Of a stretch of DNA of 64,000 nt, positions 20,429-29,718 are shown one piece after another. The stretch is taken from contig NZ_JAPIVO010000009.1 of assembly GCF_026239655.1 (NCBI RefSeq), positions 391,356-455,355 of the forward strand, in the 5' to 3' direction. Both the position numbers and the translations under genes were made by a program. The notes beneath the pieces were generated by a model that was not told the origin of the DNA, did no database searches, and saw only the letters and a program-made list of their open reading frames with translations. Origin of the DNA: Pedobacter sp. MR2016-24 (GTDB taxonomy: Bacteria > Bacteroidota > Bacteroidia > Sphingobacteriales > Sphingobacteriaceae). Within the stretch, counting starts at the first letter, position 1. Each line of letters opens with the position of its first letter.

Positions 20429-21124
20429 TTGGATATTCAGTCGACTGAAACAAAAGACCTCGAAAAGCAGGTTGCAGCCCGTGAAGCGGTGAAGTTTATT
20501 AAAAATAATGATATCGTAGGATTAGGTACAGGTTCTACTGCTTACTTCGCCATTGTGGAAATAGCAGAACTGGTCAGAAATGGCCTTAAAATCAAAGGCG
20601 TGCCTACCTCAGAACATACTGCTGCACTCGCTACCTCATTGGGTATAGAATTGCTGGATATGAATGAGGTGAATACGATTGATGTGACTATCGATGGCGC
20701 GGATGAATTTGATGAGCAGCTTAACCTGATTAAAGGTGGTGGCGGTGCTTTATTCCGCGAGAAAATTGTTGCTTCTCTCACTAAAAAAGAAATCATCATC
20801 GCCGATGCTGCAAAGAAAGTAGAAAAACTAGGCGCGTTCAGAGTGCCGGTAGAAGTGGTGCCTTTAGCGCTTAATTACGTTTTGCAGGAATTGAGCAAGC
20901 TGAATGGTGTGGGTACCGTTAGAATGAAAGGTAATGTTCCTTTTATCTCAGATAATCACAATTATATTGTAGACACTGATTTCGGACTGATCGAAAATGC
21001 CGCATTTTTATCCGGGAGTTTAAATCAGATTGATGGTGTTTTGGCACATGGACTTTTTGTAAACCTTACTTCGATAGTTATTATGGGTAAAGGATCAGAA
21101 ACTGTCACTTATGCTAAACATTAA
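20429..21124 (+). CDS. rpiA: Ribose-5-phosphate isomerase A
   Basis: Interconverts ribose-5-phosphate and ribulose-5-phosphate in the pentose phosphate pathway. Family motifs are intact: GLGTGSTAYFAI (phosphate loop), TSEHTAALA, DVTIDGADEFDE with the catalytic Asp, KGGGGALFREK and the IADAAKKVEKLG lysine region. No ATG is available near the expected N-terminus. TTG 20429 (MDIQSTETKDLEK) gives a normal distance to the GTGSTA loop; TTG 20402 would add nine residues. The 3' end overlaps the following GNAT gene by 14 bp, so the two are probably translationally coupled. Confidence 0.93.
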   Translation: MDIQSTETKDLEKQVAAREAVKFIKNNDIVGLGTGSTAYFAIVEIAELVRNGLKIKGVPTSEHTAALATSLGIELLDMNEVNTIDVTIDGADEFDEQLNLIKGGGGALFREKIVASLTKKEIIIADAAKKVEKLGAFRVPVEVVPLALNYVLQELSKLNGVGTVRMKGNVPFISDNHNYIVDTDFGLIENAAFLSGSLNQIDGVLAHGLFVNLTSIVIMGKGSETVTYAKH

Positions 21125-21662
21125 CTTCAACCCTTTTCCTAATTTATTGTCAGACCGGTTGCGTCTTCGGCGGATTACCGCTGACGATGTGTATGAGGTC
21201 TTTTTACTCAGGTCTGATCCTGAGATCATGAAGTATATTCCAAGGCCTCTTGCAAAAAACAAGACAGATGCCATGGATCATATCACAATGGTGAATAAAG
21301 GGGTTGCTGATAATACATCAATCAATTGGGCGATTACCATGAAGGAGGATAACAAACTGATTGGAATGATCTGCCTGATCCGCATGCAGCCCGAAAATTT
21401 CAGAACGGAGATTGGTTATATACTTCATCCTGCTTATCATGGGATGGGTATTATGCATGAGGCTGTCGGCGTGCTGATCAATTATGCTTTTAACATTCTT
21501 GGCTTTCACTCACTGGAGGCAGTCATAGATCCTGATAACAAAGCTTCCGAACAGGTGCTCCTGAAGCACCATTTCGTGAAGGAAGCACATTACAAAGAAA
21601 ATACTTTTTATGATGGCAAATTTCTTGATGCAGTGGTGTATTCACTGATCAGGCCGGCCTGA
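21111..21662 (+). CDS. GNAT acetyltransferase (RimJ/RimL type)
   Basis: N-acetyltransferase that would transfer acetyl from acetyl-CoA to an amine of a protein, peptide or small molecule. The opening LLSDRLRLRRITADDVYEVF, the central strand IGMICLIRM, the acetyl-CoA loop region IGYILHPAYHGMGIMHEA and the C-terminal AVIDPDNKASEQVLLKHHFVKE are typical of the RimJ/RimL branch. The 183-residue length is normal. ATG 21111 lies inside the end of rpiA, so expression is likely coupled to it. The substrate is not predictable. Confidence 0.88.
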   Translation: MLNINFNPFPNLLSDRLRLRRITADDVYEVFLLRSDPEIMKYIPRPLAKNKTDAMDHITMVNKGVADNTSINWAITMKEDNKLIGMICLIRMQPENFRTEIGYILHPAYHGMGIMHEAVGVLINYAFNILGFHSLEAVIDPDNKASEQVLLKHHFVKEAHYKENTFYDGKFLDAVVYSLIRPA

Positions 21663-21690
21663 ATTTAAATCTAAAAAACGATACGATAGA

Positions 21691-23037
21691 ATGGAGTGGA
21701 AAGAATTATTGTCTGCCAGGCGGTGGGGTACAAAAGAGGCGGATTATACAGACCAGGATTTGGCACGTTCACAGTTTCAGCGGGATTACGACCGATTGAT
21801 ATTTTCATCTCCATTCAGAAGGTTACAGAATAAAACACAGGTTTTCCCTTTGCCGGGAAGCGTTTTTGTGCATAACAGGTTAACACATAGTCTTGAAGTA
21901 GCCAGTGTTGGTCGTTCGCTGGGCCGTATATTTTATAACCAGCTCAAAAAAGATAATCCTTTGCTGGACGAAGAAAATCCCCTCATCAGTGAAGTAGGAA
22001 ATATCGTTGCAGCAGCCTGTCTTGCACATGATCTTGGCAATCCTGCATTCGGACATTCCGGTGAAGCGGCTATCTCCAGATATTTTACAGATGGAGACGG
22101 CACAAGGTATCAGCAGGATGTTACTGAAGCGCAATGGAAAGACCTGATTAATTTTGAAGGTAATGCCAACGCGATCAGGATCCTGACACATCCCTTTAAT
22201 GGTAAAGGTTTTGGTGCTTTTGCGCTGACCTACTCTACATTGGCAGCAATTGGAAAGTATCCCTGTGCAGCTATTGCGGGGCATCAGAAGAAGATCCTGC
22301 ATAGAAAGAAATATGGTTTTTTCCAGTCAGAACAAAATACTTACAAAGAGATAGCTGAGTTTTTAGGTGTGCAGAAAGAAAGCGAAGAGCCGCTGATTTT
22401 TAAGCGTCATCCGCTAACCTTCCTCGTAGAGGCAGCTGATGATATTTGTTACAATATCATTGACCTAGAAGATGCGCACCGTTTAAAAATCCTGACTTTT
22501 GCTGAGGTTCGTGCCTTGCTGGAGCCCTTATGTAATGATAAAAATCTGGATACACGTTTTCTAAGCGAAGGCTATGATGATGACGCCAAGGTAAGTCTGA
22601 TGCGTGCGAAAGCGATCAATACACTCACGCAGGAATGTTCCAGGATTTTTTATGAGGAACAGCCGCAGATTCTGGCAGGGGAATACAACAGGAGTATCAC
22701 GGATGCTATCCCTGAACCTTACCTGACCGCCTGGAAAAATATTGAAACGATTTCCGTACAGAAGATCTACAATTCCTCCTCTGTGATTCAGAAGGAAGTA
22801 GCCGGTTATAAAGTAATGGCCGGACTGCTGGAAGAATTTATTCCTGCGCTATTACATAACAATACCCATTATTATAAAAAGCTGGTACAACTGATACCGC
22901 CGCAGTTCCACACAGACAAGGAAGATACCTATTCAAGGATACAGAGTGTGCTGGATTTTGTATCGGGCATGACAGATTTATACGCAGTAGAACTGTACAG
23001 TAAAATTAAAGGGATATCTTTTCCTTCGATTAGTTAG
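21691..23037 (+). CDS. dgt: dNTP triphosphohydrolase (HD domain)
   Basis: Hydrolyses dGTP or other dNTPs to nucleoside and triphosphate, so it controls dNTP pools. Metal-binding HD residues are visible as His66 in RLTHSLEVASVGRSLG, His113-Asp114 in ACLAHDLGNPAFGHSGE and a later Asp in LVEAADDICYNIIDLED. The N-terminal RDYDRLIFSSPFRRLQNKTQVF is the hallmark of the dGTPase family. The 448-residue length matches the Bacteroidota form. It lies 28 bp after the GNAT gene on the same strand and may share its transcript. Confidence 0.92.
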   Translation: MEWKELLSARRWGTKEADYTDQDLARSQFQRDYDRLIFSSPFRRLQNKTQVFPLPGSVFVHNRLTHSLEVASVGRSLGRIFYNQLKKDNPLLDEENPLISEVGNIVAAACLAHDLGNPAFGHSGEAAISRYFTDGDGTRYQQDVTEAQWKDLINFEGNANAIRILTHPFNGKGFGAFALTYSTLAAIGKYPCAAIAGHQKKILHRKKYGFFQSEQNTYKEIAEFLGVQKESEEPLIFKRHPLTFLVEAADDICYNIIDLEDAHRLKILTFAEVRALLEPLCNDKNLDTRFLSEGYDDDAKVSLMRAKAINTLTQECSRIFYEEQPQILAGEYNRSITDAIPEPYLTAWKNIETISVQKIYNSSSVIQKEVAGYKVMAGLLEEFIPALLHNNTHYYKKLVQLIPPQFHTDKEDTYSRIQSVLDFVSGMTDLYAVELYSKIKGISFPSIS

Positions 23038-23143
23038 ATTTACTAGGTTCATTATTGTTTTGGATTGATTAGTAGAAGCGAGATAACGGACTGTTACCAT
23101 CTTATAAAAAAACAATTGCGCTTAAAGGAAATAACAATGCGGC

Positions 23144-23338
23144 TTACAGGCGCTTAAACTTGTATTTGTTTTTCACAAAGGCATTAAAATATTGTCCTTT
23201 GGATCCCGCTGTTTTTAATCCCTGAAACACCTCATCCGGAACACTTTTATAAATATATACTTTGCCCGACAGAAAAGTAATCTTCAATTCTGATGATTCC
23301 GCATGGTAACTGAAATGGTCTATTACTGTGGATGGCAT
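23144..23338 (-). CDS. KTSC-domain small protein
   Basis: A 64-residue protein consisting only of a KTSC domain, a small beta-rich fold related to part of a lysyl-tRNA synthetase, of uncertain function. The pattern is clear: FSYHAESSELKITF, GKVYIYKSVPDEVF, then SKGQYFNAFVKNKYKFKRL. Start ATG 23338. It is common as a stand-alone small protein in Bacteroidota. No neighbour suggests a job, and no terminator was seen after it. Confidence 0.8.
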   Translation of the reverse strand: MPSTVIDHFSYHAESSELKITFLSGKVYIYKSVPDEVFQGLKTAGSKGQYFNAFVKNKYKFKRL

Positions 23339-23401
23339 AATATCCAGACATTTTATGGCTAAACCTTTTATAAGTCAAATAGTTTGCCATAAGAACGAAA
23401 A

Positions 23402-23430
23402 AACCCCTTCGCAAATGAGCTGAAGGGGTT
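23402..23430 (-). terminator. Rho-independent terminator (minus strand)
   Basis: AACCCCTTC (23402-23410) and GAAGGGGTT (23422-23430) form a nine-pair stem. Read on the minus strand it is followed by a T-run. It ends the transcript of the lipoprotein and coiled-coil genes upstream. Confidence 0.85.
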
Positions 23431-23460
23431 AACGAGCGAGTGTTGAATTTTTTAATATGA

Positions 23461-23784
23461 TTATGTCCCAAAAGACCGGATTGTCTTCGAAAGGAGTGAA
23501 GCGAATGTAATGTCTTCTTTATGAGCAGTTTTTTTAAGCTCTTTCAACTTCCGGCCCAGGTATTGAATTTTCACCTTTTTATGCAGCTCATCGTAAGCTA
23601 TAATATGTTGCTCTAAATTGATGAGCATTTTTTGGTAATTCGCATACATTAAATCCAGTTCATTCCTGTATTCTCTGACTTGCAGTAATTGGTTATAACT
23701 CCTGTCGCCATCGCTTACAATTTCTTCCAGCTGATTCAGCGCTTTCAGGAGATGAACATGTTTGGATTTATTGATGCCCTGCAT
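23461..23784 (-). CDS. Small helical protein of unknown function
   Basis: A 107-residue, charged, almost wholly helical protein with heptad-like spacing (NQLEEIVSDGDRSYNQLLQVREYRNELDL split by short breaks), so it is probably a coiled coil. There is no signal peptide, and the Lys-rich C-terminal half includes KVKIQYLGRKLKELKK. I do not recognise a family. It begins 17 bp after the preceding lipoprotein gene and ends at a strong terminator, so it is the last gene of that transcript. Start ATG 23784. Confidence 0.6.
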   Translation of the reverse strand: MQGINKSKHVHLLKALNQLEEIVSDGDRSYNQLLQVREYRNELDLMYANYQKMLINLEQHIIAYDELHKKVKIQYLGRKLKELKKTAHKEDITFASLLSKTIRSFGT

Positions 23785-23801
23785 GAGTTTATTGTAATGA
23801 T

Positions 23802-24590
23802 TTATTTAAAAGCAGATGAATAATCCTGAATGTTATAACTATCTCCAAGCATTGTAAAAGGATCAGATGTTGCCGGACTAATCGATAATAACTGACTGTC
23901 TCCAGGCACAAAATTATCAATCGTACTCACAATGTTCGCCGGATCTACATTACTTAGGTCAACTTTGTCTGTATATGGTAATTCTTTAGTTCCGGCTTTA
24001 TAAACTTTGATAGCGTATCTTAAGAGATAGGTATCGGCAGTTTGCAGTGTTGGCAGTTCAATAAATTCGCTGAATGAACCTGTTACATTTTTGATAACTT
24101 TAAAACTGGTATAAGTAAATTCAAAAGTTTCGTAATCTAACTTTTGAACAAAGAGCTCAACATCTACTGGTCCTCCATAAAAAGCGCCAAATGTTGTACT
24201 AAAGTTTACTCTTATTCCCATGTTATCAGGATTGGTTACAGGTGTAAGCTCTACATTATCGGAAACGTTTATTCCATCATAAAATATTTTTCTTGTCTGA
24301 TTGAAGTTCGTACCCAAAGTAAATTCTCCAAGTGATTTAGTCGTTGATTTCTTACGGATCTGTACCTTACTATTGGCACTATATAGTTTGCCATTCGTGA
24401 TGAATGTGTTGTCAAATCCAGTACTAATTATGTTGTCATTGATTAAAAATTCCAGGGTATCTGATAAAATCAGACCCTGGAGATTAACCTGAACAAGTTT
24501 TTCCTGATCTTGATGGAATAATTCCTGCTTTTTACAAGATGCCAGTGTTAATAGGGAGACTAAGAGGAAAAAGTATTTAATTTTTATCAT
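23802..24590 (-). CDS. Lipoprotein of unknown function
   Basis: A 262-residue lipoprotein with lipobox TLASCKKQEL, so it is anchored in the outer membrane. The rest is beta-rich with no catalytic motif I recognise (for example VQVNLQGLILSDTLEFLIND, GIRVNFSTTFGAFYGG, YLLRYAIKVYKAG). It follows the beta-helix lipoprotein in the FecI/FecR-TonB receptor locus but is separated from it by a terminator-like hairpin, so it may be expressed less. A role as an accessory surface protein of that receptor is inference from position only. Confidence 0.65.
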   Translation of the reverse strand: MIKIKYFFLLVSLLTLASCKKQELFHQDQEKLVQVNLQGLILSDTLEFLINDNIISTGFDNTFITNGKLYSANSKVQIRKKSTTKSLGEFTLGTNFNQTRKIFYDGINVSDNVELTPVTNPDNMGIRVNFSTTFGAFYGGPVDVELFVQKLDYETFEFTYTSFKVIKNVTGSFSEFIELPTLQTADTYLLRYAIKVYKAGTKELPYTDKVDLSNVDPANIVSTIDNFVPGDSQLLSISPATSDPFTMLGDSYNIQDYSSAFK

Positions 24591-24606
24591 TTTTGATATT
24601 TTGTTT

Positions 24607-24641
24607 AAAAATTGGAGCGCGGTTTCCTGCGCTCCAATTTT
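24607..24641 (-). terminator. Terminator/attenuator hairpin between two lipoprotein genes
   Basis: AATTGGAGCGC and GCGCTCCAATT form an 11-pair stem flanked by A- and T-runs, so it can act in either direction. On the minus strand it follows the beta-helix lipoprotein stop codon and would limit transcription into the next lipoprotein gene. Confidence 0.8.
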
Positions 24642-24659
24642 AATTTGATTTTATGAGGA

Positions 24660-25982
24660 TTAGTAAGCGAATTTAGTCCAGCTTGCTATCCAGTTAGTAG
24701 ATGTTGATGTAACCGCGCCTCTTGCTCCCAAGAAGTTTAGGTTAGCAGGAGCACCAGCTAAGTTAAACCATGGTTGAACCATTGTCAGGTTATTAGCAGT
24801 AGCACTCGAAGTTTGAGTAATTCCAGCATAAGTTCCGGCAGGTAATACAGCAGGAGATACAAATGAATTCACTGCATCATTAGTGAAGCTAGATAATGCT
24901 GGTGTAGTTCCATCGAAAATAAATGCGGTATTGAAACCAGTAATGATAGAATTATTCAATGTTACTTCTGAACCTCTGCGGTTACGGTAACCATATCTGT
25001 AACCAAGGCCGGTTGCTACTGAAGCAGTTCTTGTACCAATTACACTGAAATTATTCAATGTAGGATGAGTTTTTGGTAATAGACCAAAAGTTGCATCTTC
25101 AGCTGGTGCATTGTTATCTGACTCTATACCATTAGAATCACTTACTCCGCCGCTCACGCTATGTGTAGAATTACCATCAGCTAAAGCTATTGCGAAACTA
25201 ATAGTTCCTGTAAAGCCATTGTCAAAATCAAACTGATCATCGTCATTACCTAAAGCTACCAGATAAGAAGGACTTACAGTACCACCAAAGAACTCAAATC
25301 CGTCATCTAAACCATAAGATACTTGTACGTGATCAACTGTAGTACCTGATCCAACGGCACCTAATGTTAGTCCATTGACTTCAATATTTTCAGCTAATAC
25401 ATAACCAGCATATTCAATGCGAACATATTGGAACGTTCCACGGTTATCTGCATTATTATTGCCACCATAAAAATATTTAGATTCGTTTGGAAGACCCTCA
25501 ATTAATTTTGATCCACCCGGTGCATTAATTACTGCGTTACCTAATATAATTACGCCGCCGAATTCACCTGGTTTTCCAACTGTAGCTGCATTGTTATCTA
25601 ATAAGTTACGGCTGGTAAATACGATTGGGTTTGCAGCTGTTCCGGTTGCATTGATGTTACCATCTTTTCCAATTACTAAAACTCCGTTTGCAGCACTGGT
25701 GTTCACAGAAGATTTAATATAGGTACCTGGTGCGATAGTTAAAGTTGCACCATTTCTAACAGTTACAATGCCTGAAATTTCCCAAACATGATCAGCATCC
25801 CAGGTAGTATTGGTAGTAATATCACCGCTCACAGCTGTTACTGGTAGGGTAGAAGCACTATAATCAGCAGCAGCAGTACTGCGGTTTGCGAAGTTAGCAG
25901 AGTTATCTCCGTCTTTTTTACATGAAGTAGCTGTGATGGCTGCTAAAAGTACTACAGCACATAATGTTTTTAAATTTTTCAT
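24660..25982 (-). CDS. Surface lipoprotein with right-handed beta-helix-like repeats
   Basis: A 440-residue lipoprotein with lipobox TATSCKKDGDN; acidic residues after the Cys suggest surface export. After about 45 low-complexity residues, the sequence is made of short Asn/Gly/Val/Ile-rich strands such as VTVRNGATLTIAPGTYIKS, FGGVIILGNAVINAP and FQYVRIEYAGYVLAENI, typical of a right-handed parallel beta-helix. Asp-rich loops (LGNDDDQFDFDNGF) could bind metal. No T9SS C-terminal domain is seen. It follows the STN-TonB receptor, and receptor plus beta-helix lipoprotein is a recurring pair in Bacteroidota whose substrate is not established to my knowledge. Confidence 0.75.
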   Translation of the reverse strand: MKNLKTLCAVVLLAAITATSCKKDGDNSANFANRSTAAADYSASTLPVTAVSGDITTNTTWDADHVWEISGIVTVRNGATLTIAPGTYIKSSVNTSAANGVLVIGKDGNINATGTAANPIVFTSRNLLDNNAATVGKPGEFGGVIILGNAVINAPGGSKLIEGLPNESKYFYGGNNNADNRGTFQYVRIEYAGYVLAENIEVNGLTLGAVGSGTTVDHVQVSYGLDDGFEFFGGTVSPSYLVALGNDDDQFDFDNGFTGTISFAIALADGNSTHSVSGGVSDSNGIESDNNAPAEDATFGLLPKTHPTLNNFSVIGTRTASVATGLGYRYGYRNRRGSEVTLNNSIITGFNTAFIFDGTTPALSSFTNDAVNSFVSPAVLPAGTYAGITQTSSATANNLTMVQPWFNLAGAPANLNFLGARGAVTSTSTNWIASWTKFAY

Positions 25983-26294
25983 ATTTTTTGTTCGTTACAA
26001 ACAGGATTAATTAAAATCCTTTTTTTAATTATTGGTTCGGTTCTGGATGTTCATTATTAGCCTGATAATGATTTGGTTTTTTGCAGTTGATTTAAAATTT
26101 ACTACATTGGCTTTCCGGTAATCAATTTTTACTTTCGGGTGTTTCCTGATTGTGCCTTTGTCTACATTATCGGATATTAAGCGAGAGGCTCTGATACAGT
26201 CTTTCGCTTTTTTTTGGACAATGGGAATACACGATGTTATCCTCCTTTCTTTTTAAGATGTGACCATTTATATCTACATTCATGATGTATTCAA
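25983..26294. other. Intergenic region between TonB receptor and beta-helix lipoprotein
   Basis: 312 bp with no credible gene. It holds a plus-oriented hairpin followed by T8 (AAGCGAGAG with CTTTCGCTT, about 26180-26215) and a short AT-rich inverted repeat near 26005-26030. It is long enough to carry a separate promoter for the lipoprotein gene, but I could not pick one out. Confidence 0.5.
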
Positions 26295-29200
26295 TTAAAA
26301 GTTATAGCTTATAGAAGTACTGTAAGTGCGGCCGAATTTCTGACGGAACATCACCTGATCACCCTCCTCATATTTATTTGTGAAACCTGGTTTCAGGCGC
26401 AATGCATCGCTGGTATCACCCCCGCCTAACTGGAAATCCGGATTTACTTCGTAACTAGCGGTATTTCTATAAAACAGTGAAGCTCTGTTCAGTAAATTTC
26501 CTGCATTCACTTTGATTTCCATTTTACCTTTCAATAATTTGTAGCTGATCTGTCCATCAATCTGCTCTCTCGATTTCTCATACTCAATATCAGTAGGTAG
26601 TTCACTAACTACATATGTTTTATAGCCGGATCTGTTATACATAATATTGAAACCAAAATGACTGTCATTATATTGAAGTCCGGCATTAATCAGGTAAGGT
26701 GATTGACCATACATGGAACGCTTTTGTGTACTAGTTGCGTAATAGATACCGGTTGCGTTCGGATCCGGATTCTGAGAAACATAAGTCCCTTTAACTTTAG
26801 AATTTTGCAGCGTTAGATTTCCGTAAAGTGATAGATTGCTTAGAATTCTTGTGTCGGAAATAAAGCTGAGGCTTTTTCTCAATTCGAATTCCAAACCATA
26901 AACTTTAGCCATATCTGCATTCCTGAGGTAATAAGCGATATTACCCGAAAACGTATTCAGCGTAAGTTCTACGGGCTGGTCGAATTTTTTATAAAATCCA
27001 CCCACAGAAAGTATTTCGCCTAATCCGGGAAACCACTCCGCTTTTACATCAAAACTATTGATCCTTGTGCTGCTCAAACCAGCATTACCTACCTGTGCAC
27101 CAAAAAATGCGTTGTATCTCCAGAACTGACTATTGTCCATTAATTCTGGTCTCACTACACTACTGGAATAGGCAGCCCGGAGATTTATTGCAGAAACAGG
27201 ACTGTAGGTTAAATTAGCAGATGGTAACCATTGCCATTTCTGATCTGCTTTTCTTTCATACACGCTATTTTTCTCATTGCTTGGATTGTTGATCTCTGTG
27301 TAATGGAAATATTCACCTCTTACTCCCCATACCAAGCGCAATTTCTCCAATAGCCTGCTATCGAACATCAGGTAACCCGCATGGGATTCGCTTTTTCCTT
27401 CATACCTGTCTACACCAGCTGGTGTAACCTGATAGGAGAATCCGTTGGCACCTAAATACTCAGGTTTTAGCATCTCTGCCAGAGAAAGATATCTTAAGCT
27501 ATCAGGTAAGGTTGCTGACTGACTAAAATCAGCGATTTGCCAGCCAAAGCTGCCTTTTTTTCTGATGCCGAAGTAGCCTGTTTTTAAACTGTTGTTTATA
27601 CCGGCAACTTTAAAAGGAATTGTTGCAGCGGCACTCCAGGAATAATGTTCTTCGCTGGTGTTGTAGTTATGGCGCGACATTGGAACGACTTTAGGTTCAG
27701 TAACATTACCAGCGTAATAGAAATATTGATAATTGCCGTTCACCAATACTGGTCTGCTGGTGGCGATACTCAGGTCCTTTTCGTTCCTGTCAATTGAAGT
27801 CCTTGCTACATTCCACTCTATTTTTACTTTTCCTGCCTGATGTTGTCCGGTTATTTTATTTTGCAATAAATCTGTAAACGTAGGATCATCCGCTTCTTCG
27901 ATGCGATCTGGAACTACATTAGGCCCCGCATTCGGTCCCTCGCCGGCATCATCATAACCGACAGTTCTAATCAGCGTATTATCATACATATGCGTATAGG
28001 TATTGCGCATACTGAAGCGGTTTGTACCTAACTGCAGCCCTGCATTCAATAATGCTCCCCAGGTGGTATTGAAACCATATGTCGAACCGTTGTTATCGTA
28101 ATCATCTCTCCAGGCTGTTCTTGTCTGATGATCAAACACATTTATATTTTGTGTATTCCGGTAACTCAATGAACCTGTGAATCCGAGTTTATTCTGGTTT
28201 GCAGTGTCTAAAGCAATCAGATGGCCAACTGTGAACTGGTAATTTTGTGAAGGAACGGCCTTTGTTTTATATAAAGTAAAATTGTCATTGGTAAATCGTT
28301 TGCTTTGATCATCTACCTTTTTCTGATATTGTTCCGGTGTTAATTCTGTATTGGGAGATGTATTCACGTTAGTTTGTACCAGTCCCTGAGGATAATCACG
28401 TCTTCCGTCATCAAATCCCAGATAATCATATTTACCGCGTTTGTGGCTCAGGAAATCCTTACCCGTACTTTGGTCATTATAAGAGCTGCCTATGGTAAAA
28501 CTCATAAAATTCTCATTAGGAATGTCTTTGGTATTGATTTGAATCAATCCACCACCAAAACTGGCATTCATATCCGGTGTAACTGTTTTACTGACCACCA
28601 CATTATCTACCAGATTGGACGGAATCAGATCAAAAGAAAAGTTTCTTGTTTGTGCTTCAGTACTTGGCAAAACTGTACCATCGAGGGTCGCCGAATTGTA
28701 ACGCTCACCAATTCCTCTAACCAGCACGAATTTATTATCCATTGTACTTACACCGCTAATTCGTTTTAAGCTTTCTCCAATGTTTTTATCGGGTGTACGT
28801 GCCAATTGTTCAGCACTAATACCGTTGCTTAATTCCGCAGCATTTTTCTGACGTACCAATAAACCTTCTACCGAAGCTTTTTTATAGTTAGCCGTCACCA
28901 TCACCTCTTTCAGGCCTTTCGAATCCTGTTTCAGGGAAACATCCAATGGGGTGTTTTTTCCTTCCGCTACGACCACACCAGTAATGCGTTTTGATTGGTA
29001 GGAAATATAACTTACTTCTAAAGTATAGGTTCCCGGAGCAATGCTCATGATATAAGTACCATCTACGCCAGTTTGTGTACCGGCACCAGTTTCTACCACT
29101 CTGATTGAAGCGCCGGGCAAGGTCTCGCCTTTGTCATCCAGCACGCGACCACTGATTTTGCCTGGCTTAACAGGATCTGGCAACTTATATAATAAGATAG

Positions 29201-29546
29201 TTTTTGAATCTTCAAACTTGAAGCCTACGTGGGTATTTGCAAGCATTCTTGTCAGCACCTGCTGCAGGGACATTCCTTTTACGTCTATGCTGATATTGCT
29301 GTTGTTTTTGAAAAGAGACTGATTATAATTGATCACACATCCTGTTTTGCTTTCCAATACGGAAAGACCAGCCGGAATAGTTACTGCAGTTAGCTTAAGG
29401 TTGATAGCCTGTTCTGGTTGTGAATAGCTTACCGTAGCCGCCATCACGTTATTCAGAAAGCAAAATAATAAGACCGTAACCATCAGGGGACGGACTTTCA
29501 AAGTGCTAAAATATTCTTTTAAATGAGAGAAAACCTCTATATTCAT
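26295..29546 (-). CDS. STN-domain TonB-dependent receptor (FecA-like signalling type)
   Basis: Outer-membrane TonB-dependent transducer of about 1083 residues from ATG 29546 (MNIEVFSHL); GTG 29573 would add nine residues. A signal peptide is followed by an STN domain (LSVLESKTGCVINYNQSLF...), which passes the ligand signal to FecR, and then a carboxypeptidase-regulatory-like domain (GKISGRVLDDKGETLPGA). The plug contains NIGESLKRISGV and FVLVRGIGERYNSATLDG, and the barrel ends in TYSTSISYNF. There is no SusD partner. Upstream FecR and sigma factor genes are on the same strand, the classic trans-envelope signalling arrangement. The ligand is unknown; siderophore, metal or peptide are all possible, and I see no motif that decides. 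Confidence 0.92.
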   Translation of the reverse strand: MNIEVFSHLKEYFSTLKVRPLMVTVLLFCFLNNVMAATVSYSQPEQAINLKLTAVTIPAGLSVLESKTGCVINYNQSLFKNNSNISIDVKGMSLQQVLTRMLANTHVGFKFEDSKTILLYKLPDPVKPGKISGRVLDDKGETLPGASIRVVETGAGTQTGVDGTYIMSIAPGTYTLEVSYISYQSKRITGVVVAEGKNTPLDVSLKQDSKGLKEVMVTANYKKASVEGLLVRQKNAAELSNGISAEQLARTPDKNIGESLKRISGVSTMDNKFVLVRGIGERYNSATLDGTVLPSTEAQTRNFSFDLIPSNLVDNVVVSKTVTPDMNASFGGGLIQINTKDIPNENFMSFTIGSSYNDQSTGKDFLSHKRGKYDYLGFDDGRRDYPQGLVQTNVNTSPNTELTPEQYQKKVDDQSKRFTNDNFTLYKTKAVPSQNYQFTVGHLIALDTANQNKLGFTGSLSYRNTQNINVFDHQTRTAWRDDYDNNGSTYGFNTTWGALLNAGLQLGTNRFSMRNTYTHMYDNTLIRTVGYDDAGEGPNAGPNVVPDRIEEADDPTFTDLLQNKITGQHQAGKVKIEWNVARTSIDRNEKDLSIATSRPVLVNGNYQYFYYAGNVTEPKVVPMSRHNYNTSEEHYSWSAAATIPFKVAGINNSLKTGYFGIRKKGSFGWQIADFSQSATLPDSLRYLSLAEMLKPEYLGANGFSYQVTPAGVDRYEGKSESHAGYLMFDSRLLEKLRLVWGVRGEYFHYTEINNPSNEKNSVYERKADQKWQWLPSANLTYSPVSAINLRAAYSSSVVRPELMDNSQFWRYNAFFGAQVGNAGLSSTRINSFDVKAEWFPGLGEILSVGGFYKKFDQPVELTLNTFSGNIAYYLRNADMAKVYGLEFELRKSLSFISDTRILSNLSLYGNLTLQNSKVKGTYVSQNPDPNATGIYYATSTQKRSMYGQSPYLINAGLQYNDSHFGFNIMYNRSGYKTYVVSELPTDIEYEKSREQIDGQISYKLLKGKMEIKVNAGNLLNRASLFYRNTASYEVNPDFQLGGGDTSDALRLKPGFTNKYEEGDQVMFRQKFGRTYSTSISYNF

Positions 29547-29598
29547 AGGTTCAATGCGTTTTTTAATTTTCACGAGTTACGAAACTTTTGTTTTTTGG

Positions 29599-29620
29599 CC
29601 GTTCTGTTGACGCAGAACGG
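29599..29620. other. Hairpin between FecR and TonB receptor genes
   Basis: CCGTTCTG (29599-29606) pairs with CAGAACGG (29613-29620). On the coding (minus) strand no T-run follows it, so it looks like an mRNA-processing or stabilising hairpin rather than a terminator. On the plus strand it is followed by TTTTTG. Confidence 0.45.
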
Positions 29621-29718
29621 TTTTTGTTTTTATTGCTAGTACAATTGTTTTGGTGCTGGTTGATTTAATGGTAAAAAAGCCCAAACACCACTTTTTATCT
29701 TATGTATAAGTTAATAGC

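Noticed and set aside
23247..23471. 74-codon minus-strand frame near the KTSC gene
   Set aside because: It runs through the terminator and overlaps the KTSC gene in another frame.
29599..29620. Hairpin between FecR and receptor as a terminator of the cassette
   Set aside because: On the coding strand it is followed by A-rich, not T-rich, sequence, so it is listed only as a hairpin.
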